Shown: one piece after another, positions 1 through 10,283 of the stretch
Layout of the letters: each line of letters opens with the position of its first letter
How positions within the stretch are numbered: position 1 is the stretch's first letter
NCBI GenBank assembly: GCA_963662175.1
Contig: OY759215.1
Span: forward strand, 14,559,079 to 14,623,078
Origin: Aradus depressus
Lineage: Eukaryota > Arthropoda > Insecta > Hemiptera > Aradidae
DNA length: 64,000 nucleotides
Reading direction: 5' to 3'
The notes under the pieces: generated by a model
Seen by the model: the letters and a program-made list of their open reading frames with translations, nothing else
What the model was told of the DNA's origin: nothing
Databases searched by the model: none
Translations under genes and position numbers: made by a program

Positions 1-1268
1 TTGTTCTTGTATCAATAAATTTCTTTAAAAATTGTGGATTCTCAGTCCCTCCCTATGTCCCACACTCGAGGTCGCTGTGTTCAACAAGCTTGACACCTAT
101 CCATAATCACCTAAAAATGAGATGAATGTACATATAATTTGTCAAATTAGGTCTCTACTTTTAGGTGAACTTGGGGAATTTAGTGTAACATGGTTATAAC
201 TGGTCAAAAATAATTAGTATATCCTTGTCCCAAGGGGTTTTCATCAGTCCCTCACATATGTTTGAAAAATGGCGCCAAGACTATGCTGTGTCACTGCCAA
301 TGTAATGTATGGAACGACTTGGAATCTAGTATGAGGATTGAGGAGTAAAAATATGTCAACTATTAATTTTTAGCCGAAAAGGTTAATTGCTTTAAGAAGG
401 AGAGCAAAAAGTAAATTGATTAAATCGTGCTGATGACGTAAATTTCCGGTGAATCACCGACGCAAAAAGAAAATATATTCATTTTGAAACAAAGGTTTTT
501 CTATATAAATGTACCTTTAGATATTTCCCTTAAACCTGGAAAACAGTTAATGAGAAAAAGGTTTCCTTTAGATATGAAGAAACATAAAATCTCGTTCAGC
601 TAAACCCTGAGACCACAAATAATAATCTACAATAGAAAATTGTTATTATATTTTTTATTTACCTTATTTCATACAGTAAGTAATAGTTACTGGGTGTAAT
701 ATACGTGAAAATCCAGGTTGTTTTCGGTGTAACATACACATTCTAGAAATTTGAATTAAGCAATATTTATAACACAATATAAACAACATTTTTTGCTACG
801 CGAACCAAGTAAATAGTCTGTTCCTATTATTTCTTCTAGCAGATGAAAGTGTCATCATCTGTATATATACAAGGATTTTGGAAAGGATATCAAGGTAGAC
901 AATTTCAAAAAATGAGACTATCATGATATCTTAGAAAGAGCACGGAGAAGACCTTGAAACGTGAAAATCAGTTGAAACCTCGATCTCGGATTTTCGCACG
1001 ATGACAATACTTGTAAAAATGAGAATGACCTGATCAGCGCAAGGTAACGCAGCTAGTTTACATATACAGATGTAGAAACAGGTTTGAACCAAATGGATAA
1101 TATTTCTTATTGAGGTATTGGTACATTAATTGAAGACAAACGTTTTTGTTAATCAGCGTTTGTTAATTGAACTAAGAGGTAATAATGGCGCATTAGCATA
1201 AATACGAACGAGCAGCTACACATGCCAAGGGGGGTTGAGTGGAATCATATTTCACATATTTTACCGCA
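1..1268. other. AT-rich gene-free stretch
   Basis: No gene or complete repeat recognised. Positions 446-462 carry the CCGGTGAATCACCGACG end signature of repeat C, so a short piece of that family is present. The rest is AT-rich unique-looking sequence with short open frames only. Confidence 0.5.
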
Positions 1269-1500
1269 GGGGCGTGCTTGCTTTCTGAGCTCAAGATCAC
1301 GGGTTCGAAGCACTTAGGTTTTTCAAGGTGGTCTTTCGGATGGGACATTAATCGATGGTCCCGGTAAAATAAAAATTTAGGGTAAGCAAAATTTAGGATT
1401 CCCATAGTAGAGTCGGGCTCATATCCACCAGAGTGACAAAAGAGCGCTCTGGTAGTAGGCGATAAGACCTCGTATTTAAAGCCCGAGCATGAGTAATAAT
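1269..1500 (+). mobile_element. SINE-A copy, 5' end degraded
   Basis: A tRNA-like B box (GGGTTCGAAGC) sits near 1300 and is followed by the SINE-A body: the TTCGGATGGGACATTAA block, the AAAATTTAGGGTAAGCAAAA block, and the terminal GGTAGTAGGCGATAAGACC and CCCGAGCATGAGT blocks. The tail is AATAACTTACTT rather than poly(A). The A-box region is not recognisable and several internal blocks are shortened compared with the complete copy at 34704-35055, so this is an old copy. A short open frame on the opposite strand here is a by-product. Confidence 0.75.
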
Positions 1501-1870
1501 AACTTACTTTACCCTTGGTTTAGCTTCGTCACGAATTGGTAGAAGGCACTTGAATCAAACAAAAACAATTATGCAAAAGGGATTTGCCCCATCGCAGTCG
1601 CAGAGGATGCTTTTAAATTGTTTTGTTTTCTCATGTGCAAATTGCCAAAGCGGCGAAGTGCAGAGCCATTTGCTCGGATCAATTGAATCCAGAATATATT
1701 AAGTGCAAATGCATTTAGGTGCAAATGTTTGCTACTAAATCTACATTTGTGGGGATATAGGCCGCAAGTTGAAATACATATAGTTAACAAGGGCGACAAT
1801 TTATCGTAAGCATATTTCCAGGTTTTGTAGTTAACATTCATATCCCACAGCAAAAATAGCAACGAAGGAG

Positions 1871-1968
1871 AGGATGCCGGTAGCTCAGAGGTAGCATGCT
1901 TGTCAACTGAGGTCAAGATCGGGAGTTCGAAACCAGACCGCGCGGCCATTACAGGATTTTCAAGCGCA
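1871..1968 (+). mobile_element. SINE-A head fragment inside Tigger relic
   Basis: Contains GCCGGTAGCTCAGAGGTAGC (A box) and GGGAGTTCGAAACC (B box), the tRNA-related head of SINE-A, followed by only a few bases of the body. It interrupts the transposase relic that reads on the minus strand, so its arrival postdates that element. It could be mistaken for a tRNA gene, but no acceptor stem closes and it matches the SINE-A heads elsewhere in the window. Confidence 0.6.
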
Positions 1969-2297
1969 TTTAGTAATAACAGTTTTGCAAAATCATTTGC
2001 TTTTGCTTGCAAAATTGGTCCATTTATCGGAATGTTTGCACTCCTTTGAACCTTGCACCACTGCAACAGAGCTTTTTCGACATCACCATGAGAACTTGTA
2101 CGAATTTTTTTCCTGCTGGTACGATCGTTTTCGAATTCTTCTTTTAATTTTTGACGGTTCTTAAAAATGTTTGAAATGGTTGCATGACTCACCTTTCGTT
2201 CATTCGACAAAGCTTAATTTTTTCCTCCATTTTCCAAACGAGAAATTATATGGAGTTTTTCCTCCACCTTAAAGGTTTTTCGTTTTTTTTCATTCAT
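1969..2297 (-). pseudogene. Tigger/pogo-type (Tc1/mariner) transposase, N-terminal relic
   Basis: Reading leftward from an ATG at 2297, about 110 codons encode the N-terminal DNA-binding part of a CENP-B/Tigger-like transposase. The first 27 residues (MNEKKRKTFKVEEKLHI...) form the psq-type helix-turn-helix start. A TAA at 2214-2216 then interrupts the frame; it continues in frame as SNERKVSHATISNIFKN and later QWCKVQRSANIPINGPILQ followed by AKANDFAKLL, the hallmark of the CENP-B-type second DNA-binding domain. The intact protein would bind its terminal repeats and move the element by cut-and-paste; the DDE catalytic domain is missing here. The similarity stops at the SINE-A fragment at 1871-1968, and the sequence left of that (1569-1870) is open in this frame but not recognised. 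The element is dead. Family call is from remembered motifs, not a search. Confidence 0.8.
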
Positions 2298-2479
2298 TGC
2301 ACCGTCCTGTTTGAACAACTGCAGAGAACTGAGAGAGAATGTGTAGTCAGAAAATAATGTAAACAACGGAAACATTCCATGAAAATAATTGATTACTATT
2401 TTTGTAGAATATTTTATGTCTGAACTCCTCTTTCGGGATTTGTTTTCTCATGAAGTTCTTATAAAAAGTTTGTTTTCTC

Positions 2480-2641
2480 AGAAATCCTTTAGGTCTAAAA
2501 GCGATATGTTCATACTAACCGTGTTCTTATAACCAGATTTTTTTTACATTAAGTTGCATTGAAGCTGGCCGGGAACTAGAAATTTCGTCCTTATAATCGA
2601 TATGTTTTTACAACCGGTGTTCTTTTAAACGATTTTTACTG
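2480..2641 (-). repeat. 5' terminal region and inverted-repeat end of the Tigger element
   Basis: The right border ends ...GATTTTTACTG followed by TA at 2642-2643, the CAGT terminus and TA target expected of pogo/Tigger elements. Two related subterminal blocks lie inside: CGATATGTTCATACTAACCG (about 2503-2522) and CGATATGTTTTTACAACCGG (about 2599-2618), each followed by TGTTCTT. These look like repeated transposase-binding sites. A matching left end was not found, so the element is partial or its left part is too diverged to see. Confidence 0.65.
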
Positions 2642-2643
2642 TA

Positions 2644-3784
2644 TGTAGCAGAAGATTGAGATATTAGCATAATATTTTATAACGGGTACAAACTTATTAT
2701 TTGTTCTATTTGGAGCGGTGTTGAACTGGTGGATTGGCTCCGTAGAAGGGAGAGCAAGAATTGAAACGATCAATTAACTTATGACGAATGAGCTGATGGC
2801 GGGTGGGGGGAGAGGGTTTGATCCATTTGTTGGAGCAGGTTTGGTGAGGACAGCAGGAGGAAAAATCCAAAAACCCACGAAAAGCCGAAGTACCCCCCCG
2901 TCAGACTCTTGATATGTGAGTTGTGTGGCCATGATGGCTATCCATACCAGCACAATTTTCCAATTAAAAACAAATGGAGGCTAATAAATTTACGGGGGTT
3001 GAGGGGGGGGGGGGGGCAGTCAACATTTGACTGATTAGAGTCCCTAATAAGTAGGAAATCTGGATTGAAATGTTACAGTGAACGAAGCAAACTATTGCTC
3101 TCAGAAGACAGAATCTGTTGTAGACACTCAAATGTAACTTACTAACTCAAATGTAACTTAACTAACTTAAATTAAGTGCTCATTTATGCAGTATTTATTT
3201 TTGCCGAAAGATATTGCAAACTACTAATACTTCGAATTTTCTCTTGCTATAACACAAAGTCAAAGAACTCCCACTGCTCAGATCCAATCTGCATATTTCT
3301 ACCACTTTTTGGTGTACGCAAGTCGCATTCTCTCCTTTTTTAAACTCTCGTGCTAAAACAATCCAAGGTATCACTTTCATTTAAAAATGTGAACTAGAGA
3401 GAAAATATTTTTTATTCCCCAACAATATTAGGATGAAAAAGTGAGTTATTAATCCCTTTTCAAACACTGTTCGTACACAAAGAATAATCTAGAAGCATTG
3501 ATCTAGTAAAGTTTAAACAATTTTTGAAAAACCGACATTACTCTCGGGGTTGATATTTCTAATATTACAAGAAAAAGGTTGGAAAGTTTTTTTCTTTTTA
3601 AATTCACCAATATATATAAGCAAATGCATACATAGCAAACATATATACACAAGCAAATGTGCTAAGAGAGAGAAAATCTCACTATCAAAATGTCAAGAGG
3701 GGAGAAATCACCCGGTGGGGATACTCCTTAGACACTGAGTTGTACTCATTTATAACTAATCACTGTTTAGGAGAAAATAATTTT
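2644..3784. other. gene-free stretch with a G14 run
   Basis: No gene seen. A G14 run lies at 3003-3016, and a short duplication of CTCAAATGTAACTTA lies around 3126-3165. The short open frames here have no recognisable motif. Confidence 0.5.
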
Positions 3785-4277
3785 TTGTACACTGATTTAG
3801 CTACGAAGAGAAGCGCGACAGCCCAGACTGGAGCGTTGCAAGAACATTGTCCAGGAATGGATTGTGGAGAGAAATGGCAACAGCGGTGGTCACGAACCTA
3901 CGCATATTTCCCGGAGATCCTGACCTACTGCCTGACCACCGGATGTCCCAGATATTATCAGGTTACGGAGATTTCAACTCCAAGCTATTCTTCTTTAAGA
4001 GGAAGAACAACCCGAACTGTTCGTGCTGGGGAATCGAGACCGCAGAGGAAGTGGTCCGCTGTACGTCGAGCCTAGGGTGGAGTTGATGTGCGAGACAGGA
4101 TCGTACCTGGGACTCGAACTACGGCAGCTGGTGACGGAAACCGGCTACCCAGCGTTCAGCCGATTTGTCGCCTCCTGGCGAAGAAAAAAGAAACTCTATG
4201 ACCCTGCGCCGGGGACGACTGCAGGCAGCAAGCGTCCCCCAAAGATCCCGAGCTCTCTCGAAGTGGGCTGGGAGTGA
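3785..4277 (+). pseudogene. LINE-R: C-terminal end of a non-LTR retrotransposon polyprotein
   Basis: Two overlapping frames together give the C-terminal region typical of R1/I/jockey-type ORF2 proteins. The first has DHRMSQILSGYGDFNSKLF followed by NPNCSCWGIETAEEVVRC, a cysteine-rich zinc-knuckle motif downstream of the reverse transcriptase and RNase H-like domains. A frameshift near 4030-4080 moves the reading into the next frame with LRQLVTETGYPAFSRFVASW and a basic end. The intact family copies its RNA into DNA at a nicked target. Reverse transcriptase and endonuclease domains are absent, so this is a 5'-truncated insertion. The 3' UTR follows directly and recurs at 31872-32097. Confidence 0.72.
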
Positions 4278-4396
4278 CCGTCAACATCGCAGATGGTCGA
4301 CCACAGCAACTCATAGTTATTTATTTGATAAATAAAAATTGTTTTGCGAACGGGTGTCGTGGCCTCCACCGGAGGTCGGCAACCCGAAAAAAAAAG
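4278..4396 (+). mobile_element. LINE-R 3' UTR with hairpin and A-rich tail
   Basis: The block GGGCTGGGAGTGACCG at the end of the coding part, then GACCACAGCAAC, then GGTGTCGTGGCCTCCACCGG and an A9 tail are shared with 31872-32097. CCTCC-ACC-GGAGG can form a small hairpin just upstream of the tail, a place where LINE reverse transcriptases often recognise their RNA (general knowledge of LINEs; role here inferred). Confidence 0.8.
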
Positions 4397-5119
4397 ATAT
4401 AATTGATAGCGGGCTTTATATAACTTATAGTTAATCACCGTAAAAACCAGTTGCTTCAATGAATGAAGGATACATGACCCACCTACTATGAAATCCGGCC
4501 AATGAAACCCAATTTCCACTTATCTCCGGCCCTAACTGAATATGAAATATTGCCGTATCATTGTTGAGAGTACACATGACTAACGCGCCAAGTAGGCTGT
4601 TCAGGTCAAAGGGGTATCCATTTTTAATAACTTATATATAACATGCTCCGGTATCTGAGCGGCGGGGATCCAAAAGGCTGGTATTCATAAAAGAAGGGTG
4701 GATCCAGGGAGGGCTGCTTTGTCATGTCCATCTATAACAAAGTACTTTTTGTCTGGTGGAGAGCAACGGGTCAGAATACAAACTGACCTTTAAATATCAA
4801 AGACTACCAAAGCCCAGGCTTCCGTCAAAAAATAACTCTCTCAACAGCCCTTACTGGACTAAAAATCCATAAAGATCAGATGGCAGGCGGCTTAAATAAC
4901 AAATTTATCTATTTTAGGCAGGAGTAAAAAGTAGAAATATATATCTTGAAGTTGGGAATATTGGATTAAAAAAACTTTTATTTATTAGGAGCATTGGGGA
5001 AGGGAAACTCATCTTGGCGCGAACAACGGGGTTTCGGTAGTCAAGGGTTGATCAGAGGAGCGGATATAGAAAGAAGAATGAATCTTCTTGACAAACTCCG
5101 TGATCGTTTACCTAAAAGG
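4397..5119. other. unassigned sequence
   Basis: No gene or recurring family recognised. It includes a GC-richer patch at about 4600-4880 with no open frame of note. Confidence 0.45.
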
Positions 5120-5408
5120 ACGCAAGCATTTAGGGGCCTAAGCATCCAATGATCTTATCCCTTCCCTGGTAGCGCTCTGTTTCCTCGTTACCTTGTCCTC
5201 TTGCCTTACCTGAAGATACCAAGTCTCTCAGTCTTCTGAATAAATCTAGGAATACTTCCGTGTATCTTTCAATGAAGTTTGTATGATCGTATATCTACCG
5301 AAAATGTAGAATCTCGTGCGAAGACTCACAGGAAGTGAGATGCTGTCTCATCTTCTTCACATGTATTACAGGTGGAACTGGTCCTTGACTTCTATAATAC
5401 GTAGGTGT
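5120..5408 (-). pseudogene. Non-LTR retrotransposon C-terminal zinc-knuckle relic
   Basis: Translating leftward from about 5370 gives CNTCEEDETASHFLCESS, a CX2C-X7-H-X3-C pattern, then HEILHFR, a TAG stop, and IYDHTNFIERYTEVFLDLFR followed by RLRDLV. This layout (a C-C-H-C knuckle with an acidic ETA.H segment and a basic or hydrophobic tail) is characteristic of the C-terminal end of LINE ORF2 proteins of the jockey/I/R1 group. Upstream domains are missing and the internal stop shows decay. It differs from LINE-R in sequence, so it is a separate family. Confidence 0.65.
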
Positions 5409-6554
5409 CTGTTGAACTATGTCCTGTGAAGTTGCAGAAGGCTTTAAGGTTCAGGATCCCATTCCCAACAATTTGGAATCCTCACCAAGGAACATATTCG
5501 ACTTACTATGCTCCCATGACTTCTCCAAGTCTCTAGTCACTTTTTCATCCGTCCTCTGTATGTCTCTCTGGACATCCAGAGTACTTGGCTGTGGCCCCTC
5601 ATTTGAACCTTCCTCGGGGACCCAATAGAGTCCAACTTTCTTTATAGTTTACTTGAGTGTTTAACTGATTCAGGTCCCTTATTAGCTTTGCCCTATTTCC
5701 CCCACAACTGCTATATTGAATAAAAAATACCGAAAAAAAATATATTGGTTGTCTCAGAAAATATTTTGTATTTACAACCCCCATTTTTCGAGGAAGATTT
5801 CACAGGAAATCAGTTCTGGTGTTTTCATTTCGAAGCCAAATCGTTGAAAACCCCATCGCATGGAGGGATGTGCTCTTATTTCCAGCAAATGTACTGGGAG
5901 TCAATTCATAAAGCTTTGTCTGAAGCCTAATATGAAGCCGTATAGGCATGTGCTAGGTTTCTTGTGCACCTAATTAAGAAGGAATATGATCTGAACCGAT
6001 TGTGTATAATACCATATAGACATCTATATTGAACCTCGGGTTATCAGAAGGGCCCTTTCCAATTAGAGGCATATACGTGTATTGAATATAGTAATCTGTA
6101 ATATGTCTCTATCGGTTATTGGATATTTCGGGAATGGATTCAGAATTACTCCAACAGAAGTGGAACATCTCGTGGTGTATGTTTGCTTGAGGCATTAGCA
6201 CACAATGTATATTTCCCACAAGTGGGGATTCAAGTGAGCAAAGGATTAGTGCAGTATGGATCAAGAGATGAACCCTATGGAAGCACTCACGTTATACGGA
6301 TATTCTTGAGAAAAAAAAAGTTACATCGGGGACTCAACGAATTAGATTAGCATTGAGACAATAATCCAAAACTCTGGAATTGTTGAATGTCTATAAGTAT
6401 TCTTCGAAATAACATTTTTGAAAAAATCCTATTTTCCACAAACGGTGTGCCTCACTGGACATCCAGAGTACTGGCTTTGGCCACATGGCTTACTCGAACC
6501 TCCTTGGCCAGTCGGTCTGATACTTTGTTTCCCTTTTTGCATAACTTTGAGCCA
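5409..6554. other. unassigned, with a short dispersed duplication
   Basis: No gene recognised. A block reading CTGGACATCCAGAGTACT near 5568-5587 recurs near 6455-6472 and both copies continue with a GGCT.TGGCC match for about 50 bases, suggesting an uncharacterised repeat family or an old local duplication. Confidence 0.45.
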
Positions 6555-6805
6555 CAGTGTTCTCCGTCACCTCGTTTCCGCTTACTCTGTCTCCTCCGTT
6601 TACTCCGTCTTCATCTTCTTCGTCACCTCGTGTACTCCGCCTCTGTCTCCATCTCCTACCCCTTCATCCGCTCTTCTCCGCTTACTCTGTCTTCTCCGTT
6701 CCCGTCTCCATCTTCCCCGTCTCCTCGTCTCCGTTTCCATCTACTCCGCCTCCGTCTTCAACCATCCTCCATCTTCTCGTCTGCGTATTTTCCGTCTCCA
6801 GAGCT
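6555..6805 (+). repeat. Pyrimidine-rich irregular tandem repeat (CTCCGTCTTC-like)
   Basis: About 250 bases are almost purely C and T on this strand, built from degenerate units such as CTCCGTCTTC, CTCCGTTTCC and CATCTCC. Three reading frames remain open across it because stop codons need A or G-rich contexts that are absent; the resulting serine/proline/leucine-rich peptides are composition artefacts, not genes. Such tracts can form triplex or other non-B DNA. Confidence 0.75.
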
Positions 6806-7823
6806 TTAAGTTACCACTTGATCATACTTTGTAGGATTGAAATTAGACTCCATAAAATTAATACAATACAAATTATGTTTATATGTAGAGCATTTCATAT
6901 GCTGAGCCAATAAAAACTTCTGTTTTTTGTAAGTAAATATTTAAAAATGAAATTTTCATTCAATAAGGATAAAGAATTCAAATAAAAAAATAAAAAGAAA
7001 TTGTATCAAAACATAAATAATAAATCTTGAGGGATGGCTCCTGCAAGCAAATGGTAAAATATTCAATAAATTGAGACCAAACCACAAATCCAATATACCT
7101 ACTATGGTGGGTGACAGGAAAAATGAGTCGATTTTATTAAAAAATACAGGAAGAGGCCAATCCGTTCATATGTATACCAATTTCAAATATTCAATTTATC
7201 TACATCTGGTTCTCATATTTATTCGAAATATATTCAGGTAAACTTGGATGGTAAATTAACGAAATATATTACAAACAGAAGGGTTTTTATTCAGAAATAA
7301 ATTGGATAAAAATCCTAAGATAAGGTTAGAAATAACGGATAACATTTTTGAGTAGTGAAAATGGCGAGAGATCGCGAAATGGGGATGAAGGGTTGTAAGG
7401 GGTTGGGGAGAATACGTTTTTTATACTTTGTCCAGATAACATAAGTAATGAGTTTTAGGTAAAGTTACCATCGCCGTGGTAACCTGCAAGTTCATGATAT
7501 AAGCCAATCAGGAAAAGAGGTATTTTTCGAAGATAAGGGCGAGTGAGGAGCAAGTCCATAGAGACAGACTGGATGTGATGTTGGACTCCCCCCCAGTCGC
7601 CGGTACGTGACCTAAACACCATCAAGGACCGATAACATCAGGGATAGCAACCACAGACGCAGCAGCTCACGTCATGAGACTGCTTCAGTAATGGAGAAGG
7701 AAGATATTTAAATGCAAAGACTACCAGGATAGTTAGATAAATGTCGTCTCTAATAGTCGCTTAACGACAACCATATCAGTTTTAGTGTGTACGCCTCTAA
7801 CTTGAAATTATTTGTACTTTCAC
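6806..7823. other. AT-rich gene-free stretch
   Basis: No gene or known family seen; strongly A-rich between 6930 and 7330. Confidence 0.5.
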
Positions 7824-8360
7824 TTTCCCAGCTATACGAAGTATAGAGGAAGTTATGTAACAGGTTCTAAATTCTATGCGGAATTTCATGTTTTCTTACC
7901 TTCTGATTTCAATCAAAAATGAAAAAAAAAAATATGTCTGTGTCTGTGAACACGATAACTCCGAATAGAACGAATGTATCGAAATTTTAAATGTAAATTA
8001 AAAGCGCTATAAGGACGATATCTATTAATTTTCAGCGAAATCAGCCAAAGGTGAGGGTGGATCAGAGGTAGGCTCAACACTTAAATCCCACTTTCTACCG
8101 ATTTAATGAATGTATCGACATGAAAGTTTATATTTAAATTTAAAACCCCCATAAAGATGTCACCTATTAATTTTCCCAAATAGGTCTTTTCGATGTACGG
8201 AATGCAGGATTCAGGAGCCATTATATAAGTCGAATATAGGGTTTTAGCCCAAACGCTCCATTGGCTTTGGAGAGAAAACGAAAACGTAATTTATAAAAAT
8301 GTATAAATTCTTGCTGGTGAAATACATAGCCGGTGATCCACCGACAACTTTTTTAGTTTG
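7824..8360 (+). repeat. Repeat C, near full-length copy
   Basis: Starts with TTCCCAGCTATACGAAGTAT and AGAGGAAGTTATGTAA, then has the AACACGATAACTCCGAATAG, GAATGTATCGACATGAAA, CACCTATTAATTTTC and GTGGATCAGAGGT blocks, and ends with GCCGGTGATCCACCGACAAC. The same order of blocks recurs many times in the window on both strands. No coding capacity is visible. The start contains CTATACGAAGTATAG, an imperfect inverted repeat, and the end contains CGGTGATCCACCG, another. It is probably a non-autonomous transposable element; its class is unknown to me. Confidence 0.7.
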
Positions 8361-9835
8361 ATTCAGCATAAGCTAACAGCGTAATCATAGATTTTTTTGG
8401 TTTGTAATTCTGAAAAAAGCTATTTTTGAGAAAACATTATTTTTGTATCATGTGGCTTCAGGACGAAACGAAGCTATCTACAAAATTACTACCGGTTTTT
8501 TTTTTTAGTTAAACTTTTTTTCATAAAAAAAGATTTTTTTTTTTTTTTCATTTATTGATAATTTTTGTACAATGTACATTCAATTGTGCTAAAATAAAAT
8601 AAAAACAAAACATCTGGCAGTTGAATGAGGCCGCTGACCAGCGTCAGTCCTCTTGATTAAGGTCGGATTCCTCTTCAGACGACGTTCTGGTCTTGGCGGA
8701 GGCAGGTGATTGATTGTTGTTGATTTAACAACAAAATTAATATACACTTTTCTCAGTTCCAAAATCGATACTTGGTCCATTGCATTTCTCAGAACTAAAG
8801 CACACTTTCCGAATTCGTTCATTGTGACCAGAAGAAGGGACGTGAAAGTGTCCCGAAATATTGTCAAAAAAGAAAAAAGGGACACCTCTGGAAGGAATGC
8901 CGGAAAAAATCAACATTTCAACATCCCAGAGAAATTTTAGAAACACAGATAATAATGTATCTAAGTAATAAATATTATAATAAAGTATCTACAACAAAAA
9001 TACGTAAGTATAAAAGTATGTATTAACTTATATGGTAGCATGCACACAGCAGTACTGTATGCACGAGGTGACTTGGCCAAATGTGTTGGAGTTTCGATGG
9101 AGAAAACGTCTTTATACTCCACCCGATTATTTATTCACTTATATTCTTTAGCTTTTCTTTATTTCGAGATTTCCCCCACAATTTTGTTATATTTTTCATC
9201 AATACCCCAAAAAAACTACTGCATTTAGTAAAAACGTTTAGAAAATTAAGATACATAAATGGGCAAACTGAATTTCATACTTTCATTTTTTTTAAAAACT
9301 TGAAAATGAAACGTCCCTCACGATTTTTTTTTACAAATTTTGGAATAACATTTGGTTTAGCATAAACTACCAGTGTAATCACAACTACCATCAAATTATT
9401 TTTAATACAGCTTATCATCTTGGACCGTACTCCAATCAATACATCATTCATATAACTAATTCAAAGTGAGAGAGAATTTAACAAGAACCAAAAACAAAAG
9501 CGAGCCAAGAAAAATTATTAAACTTATCTAATTAAGATAATTTATCAAGAAGTTGTTTCTAATTAAGAAAATAATTATGCTAATTGCGATGTTAATTAAA
9601 TGGAACTAGCAATTAAATTATATAGCAAAATGTCATTGGAAACTTATTTGTAGGGCAGTAAAGAAGTTTTCTTCTCTTCTCCAGACTAACTTTTGTAACA
9701 AATTACCTTTCAGAGTAATTCAATGCCCGGCATTATCGCTGTTTCTCTGATTTTCTAACTGTTGACGCCCATACACAATATGGGGAATCAAAACAAAGAA
9801 TAGAAAGAGAAGATTTTTAAAGTAATTAGAATAAA
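8361..9835. other. AT-rich stretch with one hammerhead-like motif
   Basis: No gene recognised. At 8829-8859 the plus strand reads CAGAAGA, then a GGGAC...GTCCC hairpin, then GAAAT, the arrangement discussed as hammerhead-like in the findings. Poly(T) runs lie near 8500 and 8540. Short open frames around the motif are unsupported. Confidence 0.5.
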
Positions 9836-9935
9836 CCTCCCGGGGCCATGGATATCGTAAATAATCATAACACAGAGATGTGGCTAATATGCATCGAACA
9901 TAAGGCCTAAAACAATAATAAAATAAAAATAATGA
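9836..9935 (+). mobile_element. SINE-B, 3' fragment
   Basis: CTCCCGGGGCCATGGATATC and GTGGCTAATATGCATCGAAC, then ATAAGGCC and an A-rich tail, match the 3' half of the SINE-B copy at 51121-51343. The tRNA-like head is missing, so it is a 5'-truncated or broken copy. Confidence 0.75.
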
Positions 9936-10283
9936 GAAATGTGGAGAAAATTATACAAACAAAATTAAAAAAAGAAAATGAAATTGTATAAACAAACTAA
10001 AATCAAGAGAAAGAAATAAAGGAAAATTACCAAAGAAATTATGAAAGAAGAAGAGAATTAAATTTAAACAGCAAGATAATGATAACGTATTTTCTATTCA
10101 TTCATTCAAGTTCTTTTGGTTTTCTACTTATCATTTAATTTATGAATGAATTAACGTTGATGAAATTAGAGTTGAAACATGTTTTCAAAACAAACTTTTC
10201 ACTTTTGTTGACGATTCTCACTTTTCTTCTCATCAACATCCGTGACTTGACTTAGAAACTCTTAAATGTGTCCACATTTTATA
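9936..10283. other. A-rich stretch, nothing recognised
   Basis: A-rich first half, no gene or recurring family seen. Confidence 0.5.

Noticed and set aside
6387..6913. Three overlapping frames of 118-140 codons as genes
   Set aside because: They translate a C/T-only tract in all frames; serine/proline/leucine composition with no motif.
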